From NCBI RefSeq assembly GCF_001468485.1, contig NZ_LODI01000046.1, forward strand, positions 1 to 64,000: 64,000 nt of DNA, given 5' to 3'. The notes beneath the pieces are model-generated. The model was given only the letters and a program-made list of their open reading frames with translations. It was not told the origin of the DNA and ran no database searches. The stretch is from Pseudoalteromonas sp. H71. Its GTDB lineage: Bacteria; Pseudomonadota; Gammaproteobacteria; Enterobacterales; Alteromonadaceae. Below, piece after piece: positions 30,468 through 43,720 of this stretch (position 1 is the first letter of the stretch; the number at the start of each line of letters is the position of its first letter). Both the position numbers and the translations under genes were made by a program.

Positions 30468-33400
30468 CTATCTAGATAACTCCTCAATTTTCTTTCTAGA
30501 AAACCAGCTATATAAAACAGGCAAGACAAACAGTGTTAGCAGTGTTGCTGTTACCAATCCGCCAACAATAACGCTCGCTAATGGACGCTGGATTTCTGCA
30601 CCAACACCATTAGACATTAACATCGGTATCAAACCTAAAGCCGATGTTATTGCTGTCATTAAAACTGGCCTCAATCTGGAGGTTGCTCCTTCAAATACAG
30701 CTTGAGAAACTTCCAAGCCATCTCTAATTCGTTGGTTAATACTCTCTACCATTACCACGCCGTTCAATACAGCAACACCAAATAGTGTAATGAAGCCAAC
30801 GGAGCTAGGCACGGACAAGTATTGTCCAGATAAATATAAGGAAAAAACACCGCCAATTACAGCAAGCGGTACGTTGACCAATATCAGCATTGCTTGACCA
30901 ACAGAGCCAAAAGCAAAGTAGAGTAGCAGTGCGATTAGTGCTAACGATAAAGGTACAACAATAGCTAGTCTATTTTGAGCACGTTGCTGGCTTTCGAACT
31001 GACCGCCAATCGAAACAGAATAGCCTGAAGGTAAATCAACCTTATCAGCAATTACCGTTTTGATATCAGCAACTACGCTACCCATATCACGGTTTTGAAC
31101 ATTTGCTTGGATAACAACCCGTCTTTGTACATCGTCGCGTCTAACTTGCGGAGGCCCCGATTCAAACGACACCGTTGCAACATCACCTAAGCGTACCCAA
31201 GCACCTGTTGGTGACTGAATGCGAATATCAGAAATCGCTTCCTTATTTCGTCGGTATTCTTCTTCAATACGTACATAAACATCATAACGCTCATTGCCGT
31301 TAATTATTTGCCCAGCTTCAACGCCTCCGATACCATCTCGTACAACTTCCATAATATTAGTGACGGAAAGCCCGAATCTTGAAAGCTCTTGCCTGTTAGG
31401 CTTTACAACTAGTTGCGCTTCCCCTGCAATTTGTTCAAGGGCAACATCTTTTGCTCCATTGACTTCTCTTATGGCAGCTTCAATTTCCTGACCTTTAGCC
31501 GCCAAAACTTCGAGTTCTGGCCCAAATAACTTAATCGCCAATTGAGCTTTAACGCCAGATATTAGCTCGTCAACACGAGTCGCAATTGGCTGAGAAAAGT
31601 TAAGTAGTAGCCCCGGAAACTCTTCTAATGATCTTTCCATCTTACCTTGAAGTTCATAGCGGTTAGATGCACTTGTCCATTGTGAGATAGGTTTTAAACC
31701 AATGTAAATTTCTATATTGTTTACAGGCTCTGGGTCGCCGCCAATTTCTGCCCTACCTATACGGCTAAGTGCATAGGTTACTTCAGGGAACGCCATTAAT
31801 TTTTCTTCTAGAATTGGCGCGACAGTTAACGCAGTATCTAAACTTGAAGAAGGTGCCAGCGTTACTCTTAAGTTTATCGTGCCTTCTTCTAACTCTGGCA
31901 CGAACTCAGTACCAATATAAGGCACGGTTGCCAAAGCAGATATAACTAATAGTATGGATGTAGAAACAATCAATTTAGTGTGTTTTAGAGAAAATTTCAG
32001 CCCTTTTTTGTAGAGCATGTTTAACGGCTTGAGAACGAAACTTTCTCTCTCTTTTACACCAGATCTAAATAGATAAGTTGCCAGTGCAGGTACGATAAAC
32101 AACGCAACCACAATCGCAGATACAACGGCTAAGATGATGCTTATTGCCATAGGTTGGAATAACTTTGCTTCAACCCCTTCAAAACTGAACAATGGCGCAA
32201 ATACGACTAAAATAATCGAGGCTGCAAAAAAGACAGGACGAGCCACTTCTTTACCTGCTTCTGTCAGGCGCAGTTCAATACCATGATCGTCGTGTTCGAC
32301 ATCGTGCGGATCTGCGTCAGAAGTTGGAACGCGTTCCTTTACCGATTTCGAATGTGTCGCGTCAGGTCTATTTAAATGTTTAAACATATTTTCAACCATA
32401 ACGACTGAACCATCAACTAGCATACCAATGGCTACGGCAATGCCACCCAGTGACATAAGGTTTGCAGAAATGCCCCACCAAGCCATGATCATTAACGCGA
32501 TACCAATTGAAATTGGAATAGATATTAAGACGAGAAAGGTTGCACGTAAGTTCATCAAAAACAGTGCTAGAACAATCGCGATGAAAATAAATGCAAGTAA
32601 TAAGGCATCTACAACAGTGTTAACGGCTTTTTCAATCAAATCAGCCTGATCATAAAATGGCTCAAAGCGAACACCTTCCGGCAATGCTTGATTAATTAAT
32701 GGAATTCTTGCATTGATACCATCAATGGTGGCTTTAGTATTTGAACCCATGCGTTTAAGTACAATACCAGAGACAACTTCGCCTAAATTTTCGACTTTTC
32801 CATTGGGTGATTTTCGCGTCATGGTGACAGCGCCTTGACGAATTTCACTGCCCATTTCAACTTTAGCAATATCTGAAACCGTCACAACCGTTCCATCAAC
32901 CGTTTTAACGGGAACTTGTTTGATGTTACTGATGCCAGCCTCACCACTCTCAAACCAGCCTGTGCCTCTAATGACAAGCTGCTCTTGTCCACGGTTCATG
33001 TACCATCCGCCAACGTTGGCATTATTGCTATCTAATGCGCTAACGATATCTTCTTGCGTTAGTTCATATGCTAGGAGCTTAGAAGGATCGACGTTGACTT
33101 GATATTGCCTAACATTACCACCAAAAGAGAGCACATCAGTAACGCCATCGACTGGCATAATAAGCAATTTTACTATCCAATCATTGAGGCTCCTGAGTGC
33201 CATAGCATCATAGCCAGCGTTTTTATCTGAAATAAGTAAGTACTGAAACACCTGACCTAAACCCGATGTGTTTGGTCCCATTTCTGGCGTGCCGACACCT
33301 TCTGGTATTAACTCTTTTGCTGCTTGAAGCCGTTCAAATACGAGTTGTCTTGCAAAGTAAATGTCGGTGCCTTCTTTAAACACTACGGTTACGCCAGAAA

Positions 33401-33668
33401 GACCTGTTTTAGAAATTGAACGTACTTGCTCAACATCTGGTAAGGCGTACATAACCGCTTCAATGGGGTAAGTAATAAGTTGTTCGACTTCTTCGGCAGC
33501 CAGTCCCGGTGCTTCAGTATTAACAGCGACTTGAACGTTAGTAACGTCAGGAAAAGCATCCAAATTTAATTTTGGGATCACCATAATTGAGCCGACAATT
33601 GTGGCAAACAGTGCAATTAATATAAGGAGTCTGTTGTTAACAGACCAATCTATTATTTTATTAAACAT
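30468..33668 (-). CDS. czcA: Heavy-metal RND efflux pump, CzcA/CusA family (system 1)
   Basis: 1066 residues, full length for the inner-membrane HME-RND pump, with twelve TM helices in the usual 1+5 / 1+5 pattern and two large periplasmic loops. The first TM segment is LLILIALFATIVGSIMV, and the TM4 region reads GGIAVAIGMLVDGSVVMVEN with proton-relay Asp and Glu. A His/Asp-rich cytoplasmic insert after TM4 (HDVEHDDHGIE) is a possible metal-binding spot. The TM4 motif lacks the DFG seen in pump 2, so specificity probably differs; metal unknown. Last gene of a minus-strand operon outer membrane channel, adaptor, pump. Confidence 0.93.
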   Translation of the reverse strand: MFNKIIDWSVNNRLLILIALFATIVGSIMVIPKLNLDAFPDVTNVQVAVNTEAPGLAAEEVEQLITYPIEAVMYALPDVEQVRSISKTGLSGVTVVFKEGTDIYFARQLVFERLQAAKELIPEGVGTPEMGPNTSGLGQVFQYLLISDKNAGYDAMALRSLNDWIVKLLIMPVDGVTDVLSFGGNVRQYQVNVDPSKLLAYELTQEDIVSALDSNNANVGGWYMNRGQEQLVIRGTGWFESGEAGISNIKQVPVKTVDGTVVTVSDIAKVEMGSEIRQGAVTMTRKSPNGKVENLGEVVSGIVLKRMGSNTKATIDGINARIPLINQALPEGVRFEPFYDQADLIEKAVNTVVDALLLAFIFIAIVLALFLMNLRATFLVLISIPISIGIALMIMAWWGISANLMSLGGIAVAIGMLVDGSVVMVENMFKHLNRPDATHSKSVKERVPTSDADPHDVEHDDHGIELRLTEAGKEVARPVFFAASIILVVFAPLFSFEGVEAKLFQPMAISIILAVVSAIVVALFIVPALATYLFRSGVKERESFVLKPLNMLYKKGLKFSLKHTKLIVSTSILLVISALATVPYIGTEFVPELEEGTINLRVTLAPSSSLDTALTVAPILEEKLMAFPEVTYALSRIGRAEIGGDPEPVNNIEIYIGLKPISQWTSASNRYELQGKMERSLEEFPGLLLNFSQPIATRVDELISGVKAQLAIKLFGPELEVLAAKGQEIEAAIREVNGAKDVALEQIAGEAQLVVKPNRQELSRFGLSVTNIMEVVRDGIGGVEAGQIINGNERYDVYVRIEEEYRRNKEAISDIRIQSPTGAWVRLGDVATVSFESGPPQVRRDDVQRRVVIQANVQNRDMGSVVADIKTVIADKVDLPSGYSVSIGGQFESQQRAQNRLAIVVPLSLALIALLLYFAFGSVGQAMLILVNVPLAVIGGVFSLYLSGQYLSVPSSVGFITLFGVAVLNGVVMVESINQRIRDGLEVSQAVFEGATSRLRPVLMTAITSALGLIPMLMSNGVGAEIQRPLASVIVGGLVTATLLTLFVLPVLYSWFSRKKIEELSR

Positions 33669-33679
33669 AGTCTTGCTCC

Positions 33680-35014
33680 TTAGTGGTTATGCGGATCAAA
33701 TCCGCCTTTAGCGATTTCAGAAGCAACAAAAAATGCGCCTTTGGTTACAATTCGAGTACCACTTTCTAGTCCGATAATTTCTCTGAAATCACCTAAAGCT
33801 CGACCAAGATTAACTTCAGTCGCTTTAAACTCTCCGGGATGGTCTTCAACAAATACTGTCCAATCACCACCGGCACTGCGGATCAGTGAACCTTCTGGTA
33901 CAGCCATCACTTTCTGTTTTGTGGCGAACTGGAAATAGACTTTGACGAACATACCAGAGTGGAGTTTGTCATCAGCATTTTCTACCGCTAATCTGATAAT
34001 TCGGGTGCGGGTCTTGGGATCAATAGTATGTGCTTCTTGGATAACTTTAGCTTTGTAACTTTGACCTTCTAATTTGATTGTCGCAGGAGAGTTAATTGAT
34101 AGACTAAGCTTTTTGTTTGGCGAGACTTTAGCCTCAACCCATAATTGTTTTTCGTCCGCAAGTAACATAACAGTATCTCCGGCATCAACGCGTTGGCCTT
34201 GGATAAAGTCGTCTAGAAGCACGACACCTTCACGCTGGGCAGTTAATGTATATTGTCCAAATGCTTTAATGTCTTTGTTAGAAATACCATTTATTGCTTT
34301 TTCAGTTAACCCTAAAGCAATGAGTTTCCCATAACTCGCATTGTATGTTGTTTCAGCTTGTAATAATCGACTTTCACTCACCGTCTTATTACCCAGCTTT
34401 TTTACACGTTGCCATTCGGTGGAGGCAATTAAATAGTCCGCTTGCGCTTGTGCCATTGCCTCACTAAATAAAGTGACTAACTTTTGGCCTATTTCTACGT
34501 GCTCTCCAAGCGCTGCGTGACGACTAATAATGACGGACTCAGTACGAGGTGAAACCACGTAGCTTTTATAACCGTTGGCTTTTATTTCTCCGGGGGCATA
34601 TATCGTGCTAAATTGATATTCTGGGATGACGCTTTCTACTTTGATGTTAGCAAGTGACATATTTTTCGGGCTAAGAGTTATACCTTCTTCATGTTCGTCT
34701 TCTTTATTCTCATTTCCGTGGTCATGGTCACCTTTTTCTTCCTTATGTCCTTTTTCGTGGCCGTGCTCGTCAAGATCTTCTTCTTGACCTTTTAGGCTTT
34801 CTCTTTCTGAGTACTCACTATGCTCAGGGTGTTCTTTAGCATGAACTCTCTCGTTCTCAGAGTGTTTATGTTCTTTTGTGTCTTGTTTGGAAAGCTTTGT
34901 GACAGAATCAGTAACATCTGACGACTGTGCAAAAGCATCATGACTTGTAGTAAGCCCTACTAACAGGCTGCTAATTACTACGGCTAATAATTTTTTACTA
35001 AATATTGTATTCAT
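33680..35014 (-). CDS. czcB: RND efflux periplasmic adaptor with His/Glu-rich N-terminal region (system 1)
   Basis: 444 residues: signal peptide (LLAVVISSLLVGLTTSHDAFA) then a very charged stretch from about 45 to 112 rich in His, Glu and Lys (for example EHPEHSEYSERE and GDHDHGNENKEDEHEEG). A membrane-fusion-protein core follows with a lipoyl half-motif (SVIISRHAALGEHVEIGQKL), helical hairpin (QAQADYLIASTEW) and beta-barrel domain. The His-rich segment is plausibly a periplasmic metal trap of the CzcB kind. The gene ends 11 bp before the pump. Confidence 0.92.
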   Translation of the reverse strand: MNTIFSKKLLAVVISSLLVGLTTSHDAFAQSSDVTDSVTKLSKQDTKEHKHSENERVHAKEHPEHSEYSERESLKGQEEDLDEHGHEKGHKEEKGDHDHGNENKEDEHEEGITLSPKNMSLANIKVESVIPEYQFSTIYAPGEIKANGYKSYVVSPRTESVIISRHAALGEHVEIGQKLVTLFSEAMAQAQADYLIASTEWQRVKKLGNKTVSESRLLQAETTYNASYGKLIALGLTEKAINGISNKDIKAFGQYTLTAQREGVVLLDDFIQGQRVDAGDTVMLLADEKQLWVEAKVSPNKKLSLSINSPATIKLEGQSYKAKVIQEAHTIDPKTRTRIIRLAVENADDKLHSGMFVKVYFQFATKQKVMAVPEGSLIRSAGGDWTVFVEDHPGEFKATEVNLGRALGDFREIIGLESGTRIVTKGAFFVASEIAKGGFDPHNH

Positions 35015-35080
35015 TTTTGTAACCTATATTTTTTATAAATTTAAGATTTCGCTTCTTTCGCTAATGAAAAATTAGCGCGT

Positions 35081-36298
35081 TCAAATCTCAAGTTTTGATA
35101 ACTGACCTATACTTAAAACGAAGGATATTTCTGCAAGCTTAAATTGCTTTTCCAACCGGATGCCTGCATGAAGCGCTTCCGCGCGTTGATTTAATGCGAG
35201 TAAATAATCAGAAGTATTTATGTCACCAGCTTCCCAGCGTTTGTTGAGTAACTTTGCGCTGCTAGCCAACCTGCCTTGGGTGAGTTTGTGCCATTGCTGG
35301 TAGTAATTTTTACTGACAGTCAGCGACTCATAATTAGCTTTTGCTTCAAAAGACTGTTTTCGGTAAATTGAATGAAAGTGGGCCTCTGCTGCAATGGCTT
35401 CTGAATAAGCGGCTTTAACAGTATCTGAATAGTTATTTCTGATGTTTAAAGGAATTGAGAAAGTCACACCAACCAAGTCTTCATCTCCACTTTTACCTGC
35501 GCTAACTCCAATGGTTGGATTAGGTTTAGATTCCATAGTGGTTAGTTGAGCTTTAGATTGTTGCCCCTTCCATTGCGCTCTTGCGAGTTTAACTTTTGGA
35601 TGATCCTCAACCCACTGTGAATCAAATGAATAGCTTGTTGCTCCAAAAGTAAATAAGGGTAAATTGGCGGTATTAGGCGTCCAATCTGGCAATAACTCCT
35701 GAACCTTTATCTCTGCATTTTTAAAAGCAATTTGAGACTCAGATATTTCACTAAAAATTTGCGACAAGTTTAAATAGACTAGCTCAGCGTCAAGTGGCTC
35801 TAGAAGTCCAGCTTTTCGTTTGTCTTCAACAATTCCAACGAGCGTTTGCAATTGCTCTTCTCTTTCTGAAAGTAACTGAGCAGCTTTTTTTGCTGCTTGC
35901 CAATTAACTAATGCAGTTAAGGCATTAGCCTTTTTAGAATCGAGTAGAGATAACAATTGTTGCTGGTTTGCATAAACATCAATTTCACCAATGGTTTTAT
36001 TTGTTGATTGCTTATCCCAAAAATCTATCGTTTGACTGATACCAATAGAGTAATTATCAAAATCACCTTCTTTTTCATAGTTTGCTTCAAGCTCTGGGTT
36101 ATATACGGCTTGAGTTAAACTTTTGGCTCTATGATTACTTGCATTAAGTAACTCTTTTGCCGCAACAACTTCGGGATCTTTATTTATTTGACTATCTAGC
36201 CATGAAATACTTTTCTGTTTGCCATAAGTGGCAACTGAAAAACTCACAGCCATGCATAAAGACAGGACTAAACCTGCATTTTTTAAATATATATACAT
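35081..36298 (-). CDS. czcC: TolC-family outer-membrane channel (system 1)
   Basis: 405 residues with a signal peptide (AGLVLSLCMAVSFSVATYG) and the TolC/CzcC duplicated helical-barrel pattern (NPELEANYEKEGDFDNYSIG early and its counterpart NPTIGVSAGKSGDEDLVGVT later). Completes a CzcCBA-type tripartite exporter with the next two genes, 66 bp from the adaptor. Confidence 0.92.
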   Translation of the reverse strand: MYIYLKNAGLVLSLCMAVSFSVATYGKQKSISWLDSQINKDPEVVAAKELLNASNHRAKSLTQAVYNPELEANYEKEGDFDNYSIGISQTIDFWDKQSTNKTIGEIDVYANQQQLLSLLDSKKANALTALVNWQAAKKAAQLLSEREEQLQTLVGIVEDKRKAGLLEPLDAELVYLNLSQIFSEISESQIAFKNAEIKVQELLPDWTPNTANLPLFTFGATSYSFDSQWVEDHPKVKLARAQWKGQQSKAQLTTMESKPNPTIGVSAGKSGDEDLVGVTFSIPLNIRNNYSDTVKAAYSEAIAAEAHFHSIYRKQSFEAKANYESLTVSKNYYQQWHKLTQGRLASSAKLLNKRWEAGDINTSDYLLALNQRAEALHAGIRLEKQFKLAEISFVLSIGQLSKLEI

Positions 36299-36381
36299 AA
36301 AAGTTCTTAATTTTAAAATTAATAAACACGAACCCTTTATCCATTGTTAAAGAATAAATAGGTCATTAAAAATTAATCTAA

Positions 36382-36732
36382 TTAAGAAATAGGTGGGCGA
36401 TGTATCGCTTCTAGGAAGGCTTTTGTCTGGTCAAATTGATAAGGAGTTTTATTGATAATATTTAGCTTACCATCGACATTTGAATTACTGACTAAAATCC
36501 AAGATAAGTGGCTGCCACTGCAATGACCACAGTGATGACAATCCTTTACATCGTGCTGTTCATCATCTGTATTATCATTTAAAACATTTCGATCATCGTC
36601 ATGATCATGTTGAGTTTGAAGGTGCTCTATATCTATCTGGTGATTCTCAGATGTTGCGGATACAACAGCAGTTAACGATTGCAAAACAATAGAAACGACT
36701 AATAGTATTTTTAGCACAACATTAAGGTTCAA
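36382..36732 (-). CDS. Small secreted Cys/His-rich protein with C-terminal RPP tail (family member 1)
   Basis: 116 residues: signal peptide (VLKILLVVSIVLQSLTAVVSA), an acidic His-rich linker (HLQTQHDHDDDRN), a Cys/His cluster DCHHCGHCSGSHLSW at about 64-78, and the tail AIHRPPIS. The same design occurs in the small proteins at 37807, 47010 and 59480. It precedes the czcCBA-like operon on the same strand, so it is probably co-expressed. Periplasmic metal binding is likely from composition; no function is proven. Confidence 0.68.
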   Translation of the reverse strand: MNLNVVLKILLVVSIVLQSLTAVVSATSENHQIDIEHLQTQHDHDDDRNVLNDNTDDEQHDVKDCHHCGHCSGSHLSWILVSNSNVDGKLNIINKTPYQFDQTKAFLEAIHRPPIS

Positions 36733-36838
36733 AGTTATTACCTGTTAAATATAGTATTTAAAATACTAGCAGAAACTATTTACTTAAACTAGCCAATTTA
36801 GTTACTTCCCAATCTTTTCAAATTAAATAACTTTTTAT

Positions 36839-36869
36839 TTGACTCTATAGCCACTATAGATTTTATACT
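36839..36869 (+). promoter_or_regulatory. MerR-type (CadR/PbrR-like) promoter of the CDF gene
   Basis: -35 TTGACT, a 19-bp spacer and -10 TATACT. The spacer holds the dyad CTATAG-CCA-CTATAG. A 19-bp spacer is diagnostic of promoters activated by MerR-family twisting. The layout matches the promoter at 45356-45386, next to the CadR/PbrR-like regulator gene. Confidence 0.82.
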
Positions 36870-36889
36870 TATTTTAATATTGTTTCGGA

Positions 36890-37798
36890 ATGTTAAATAT
36901 GTCAGAAAAATGTAGTGGTAAGTGTCAATCATCTCCTACCAACGAAGACGTAAAAATTGATACACAATTAGATAACTATAGTGGCGCGTTTGTCAGTACA
37001 TATAAAGTGCCTCAAATGGACTGTCCTTCAGAAGAGAGATTGATCAGATTAGCACTTGACTCAATTCAGCCTTCAGTTGGATTGCAGTTTGATATTCCTA
37101 ATCGCTTAGTCAAAGTTTTTCATGATGAAAATTTAGATGAGATAACAAAAAAGTTACAACAACTTAAACTCGGTGCAGAGTTAGAGTCAACTAAACAAAG
37201 TTGCAGTACAGAAGCTGCAAAAGCAAAAGACTTAGCCCAAAAAAATGAGATGAAAGAAGCATCAACCCTAAAATGGTTGTTAGCCATTAATGGAGTCATG
37301 TTTTTTATAGAAGTAATTGCTGGGATTATTGCACAGTCTGCTGGCCTAATTGCAGACTCATTAGATATGTTTGCTGATGCTGCTGTGTATGGTTTAGCTA
37401 TTTATGCCGTAGGTAAAAGTATTAGCATGAAACTTAGAGCAGCACATATATCTGGTGTGCTTCAAGTTATTCTAGCGCTAGGTGCTTTGAGCGAAGTCGT
37501 AAGACGCTTTGTTTACGGTAGTGAACCGATCTCTTCTTTAATGATGATATTTGGTGGAATAGCACTAATCGCTAACGTTGCTTGTCTGTTTTTGATATTT
37601 GGCAACAAAGAAGACGGCGCTCATATGAAAGCGAGTTGGATTTTTTCAGCAAATGACGTTATCGCAAACGTTGGTGTAATTTTAGCTGGCTTATTAGTTA
37701 CAGCAACAAGCAGTCGTTATCCAGATTTAGTGATTGGTTTGATAATTGCTCTTGTCGTTTTAAACGGTGCTCGCCGCATCTTACAGCTAAAGTATTAA
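36890..37798 (+). CDS. Cation diffusion facilitator with N-terminal HMA-like domain
   Basis: 302 residues (an ATG three codons downstream at 36899 is also possible). Residues about 30-90 resemble a heavy-metal-associated domain (YKVPQMDCPSEERLIRLALD) with one Cys in place of the usual CxxC. A Cys-rich start (SEKCSGKCQSS) precedes it. Then come six TM helices of the CDF fold with AGLIADSLDMFADAAVYG supplying the metal-site Asp residues, and a matching TM5 site (FSANDVIANVG). The usual C-terminal cytoplasmic domain is absent. Probably exports a divalent ion to the periplasm. Expressed from a MerR-type promoter just upstream. Confidence 0.87.
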   Translation: MLNMSEKCSGKCQSSPTNEDVKIDTQLDNYSGAFVSTYKVPQMDCPSEERLIRLALDSIQPSVGLQFDIPNRLVKVFHDENLDEITKKLQQLKLGAELESTKQSCSTEAAKAKDLAQKNEMKEASTLKWLLAINGVMFFIEVIAGIIAQSAGLIADSLDMFADAAVYGLAIYAVGKSISMKLRAAHISGVLQVILALGALSEVVRRFVYGSEPISSLMMIFGGIALIANVACLFLIFGNKEDGAHMKASWIFSANDVIANVGVILAGLLVTATSSRYPDLVIGLIIALVVLNGARRILQLKY

Positions 37799-37806
37799 GC
37801 AGAGAA

Positions 37807-38178
37807 ATGAAAATAATGCACTCATCGTATATCAAATCAAATATATCATACGTGATAATGATTTTAATCGCGGTGCAATCTGTGTTTTTTTCGCTAGAAG
37901 AGCTTGAAGTAAACTTAATTGAAAGTTCTTTTAATACATCACTAACTGAGTCTATTACCCCGCTAAAATCTCCAGAAACCTCCAATATATTTGAGGTGAG
38001 TAATAGCAACACTTCAATTGATAATTGTAATTTTTGTTGCTGTTGTCACTTATTTTTAAATGCAGATTATTCTTGTAACATTTTACAAACAATAGAATAT
38101 TTCCTTACCTACGCCTTAGTTTCTCCTGAGCTAAAAGGCTATATCTCGGTGCCATTCCGCCCACCTAAATACGCCTAA
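37807..38178 (+). CDS. Small secreted Cys-rich protein with C-terminal RPP tail (family member 2)
   Basis: 123 residues, 8 bp after the CDF gene. A hydrophobic N-terminus (ISYVIMILIAVQSVFFS) serves as signal or anchor. After a Ser/Thr/Glu-rich linker comes NCNFCCCCHLFLNADYSC, with five closely spaced cysteines, and the tail reads SVPFRPPKYA. Unlike its relatives it has few histidines. Linked by position to the CDF and to the second RND system downstream. Confidence 0.62.
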   Translation: MKIMHSSYIKSNISYVIMILIAVQSVFFSLEELEVNLIESSFNTSLTESITPLKSPETSNIFEVSNSNTSIDNCNFCCCCHLFLNADYSCNILQTIEYFLTYALVSPELKGYISVPFRPPKYA

Positions 38179-38199
38179 ATTTTATAGAAAATTATGAAA

Positions 38200-38217
38200 G
38201 GTCAAATGTTAATGACC
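38200..38217. promoter_or_regulatory. Inverted repeat before the second RND operon
   Basis: GGTCA and TGACC separated by 8 bases, in the leader between the RPP-tail gene and the TolC-family gene. It could be a repressor operator or a weak attenuating hairpin. No regulator can be assigned. Confidence 0.3.
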
Positions 38218-38250
38218 GAAAAAAACATATAAATTTATAGGAAAGTATAC

Positions 38251-39543
38251 ATGGCACTTAATACCTGTGTGCATCGCAAGATAGCAATTTTGAGGTGTGT
38301 AACACCTCGGCTTAAATATATCGCGTTTCTCGCGTTGTCACTTTTTACATTTAATGTTTATGCCTTTGAAAAGCAGTTAAATCTTCAAGAGGCAATTCAG
38401 TGGACGCTTAAACAAAATCCTGAACTCAAAATATTTGATTTCAAACAAACCGCATTAACAGGACAAGAACAAACAGCAAGTTTAAATCCTGCTTATGAAC
38501 TAGAAGTTGAAGCTGAGAACTTTGCAGGCTCAGGTGAATTTAATGCATTCGACAGTGCTGAATTAACAGTCGCTCTATCTTCGGTTATCGAAATGGGAGA
38601 TAAACGCTCAGCGCGGATTGGACTTGTTTCAAAATCAAGAGCACTACTCAATGCTGAGAAAGAAGTCTCTGCGCTTAATTTAATGGCTCAAGTCACTGAG
38701 AAGTACGTGGAAGTACTTGCAGCCCAACAAAGAGTTATATTGGCAGAAAATGCTTTGAGCTTAGCACAAGAAACGTTAGAGATTGTATCTCAGCGTAACC
38801 GCGCAGGTGCTACTCCTGAGGCTGAAGTGAAACGCTCAAAAGCAGTTATTGCTCAGGCTAACCTCACCCTTCAATCTGAACAAAAGCGCTTGGAATATCT
38901 AAAGCTTTCTTTATCAGCTTACTGGGGAGAAACATCAGTGTCATTCTCTAGAGTAACTGGAGATCTGTTTCAGTTTGGCAATGATAGTGATTTTAGTAGT
39001 CTCTTTGCGAAATTAGAGAAAAACCCTGCTATTCAAGTTTATGCAAGTGAGCAGCGACTAAAAGAGGCCGAATTACAGTTGGCTAAAACAGAGTCAACGG
39101 CCAATATCAAATGGTCTGTTGGTGTTAGGCGCTCTCAAGAAGTCAATGATACGGTACTGGTCGCTGGCTTTAGCTTACCTTTGTTTGCTGAAAAGCGAAA
39201 TTCTGGTGCAATCGCTAGTGCGCTAGCAGAGCGTGACCAAGTTGCCATAGAGAAAGAGGCGACTAAGTTGAGGTTTAGAAATCACTTACTACGAGCATAC
39301 TCCAATAGAAAACAAGCCATATTAACAGCTAATTCATTAAAGCAGTCGGTTATCCCAATGCTTGAAGATGCACTGGAAGATACTCAAGACGCCTATCAAA
39401 AAGGTCGATATGGATATCTTGATTATGTATCGGCTAGACAAGAGCTGTTAAATGCTCGGCGAACCCTCATTGATGCGGCATCTGCTGCCCTAATTTATGG
39501 CGCAGAGATAGAAAAACTAACAAACGAAGCGCTGTCACTCTAA
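38251..39543 (+). CDS. czcC: TolC-family outer-membrane channel (system 2)
   Basis: 430 residues. A signal-like N-terminus (YIAFLALSLFTFNVYA) is preceded by a somewhat long basic stretch, so the true start could be further in. The CzcC pattern follows: LNLQEAIQWTLKQNPELKIF, QTASLNPAYELEVEAENFAG, and a second repeat with WSVGVRRSQEVNDTVLVAGF. First gene of a channel-adaptor-pump operon on the plus strand. Confidence 0.92.
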   Translation: MALNTCVHRKIAILRCVTPRLKYIAFLALSLFTFNVYAFEKQLNLQEAIQWTLKQNPELKIFDFKQTALTGQEQTASLNPAYELEVEAENFAGSGEFNAFDSAELTVALSSVIEMGDKRSARIGLVSKSRALLNAEKEVSALNLMAQVTEKYVEVLAAQQRVILAENALSLAQETLEIVSQRNRAGATPEAEVKRSKAVIAQANLTLQSEQKRLEYLKLSLSAYWGETSVSFSRVTGDLFQFGNDSDFSSLFAKLEKNPAIQVYASEQRLKEAELQLAKTESTANIKWSVGVRRSQEVNDTVLVAGFSLPLFAEKRNSGAIASALAERDQVAIEKEATKLRFRNHLLRAYSNRKQAILTANSLKQSVIPMLEDALEDTQDAYQKGRYGYLDYVSARQELLNARRTLIDAASAALIYGAEIEKLTNEALSL

Positions 39544-39613
39544 ATAAACATCACTTTAAGTTTAATAACAATTTATTGATTCAGTTATTAACTGAATCGT
39601 TTAGGAATTCAAA

Positions 39614-43649
<4,036 letters not shown>

Positions 43650-43654
43650 AAACA

Positions 43655-43690
43655 AAAAAGCAGCTTAATTTATGTTTAAGCTGCTTTTAT
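43655..43690. terminator. Bidirectional terminator between RND operon 2 and the CDF operon
   Basis: Stem AAAGCAGCTTAA / TTAAGCTGCTTT, loop of 7 bases, flanked by A and T runs, between convergent genes. Confidence 0.9.
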
Positions 43691-43720
43691 ATTTAATCTT
43701 TTTATTTTAATTTTTAAAGT

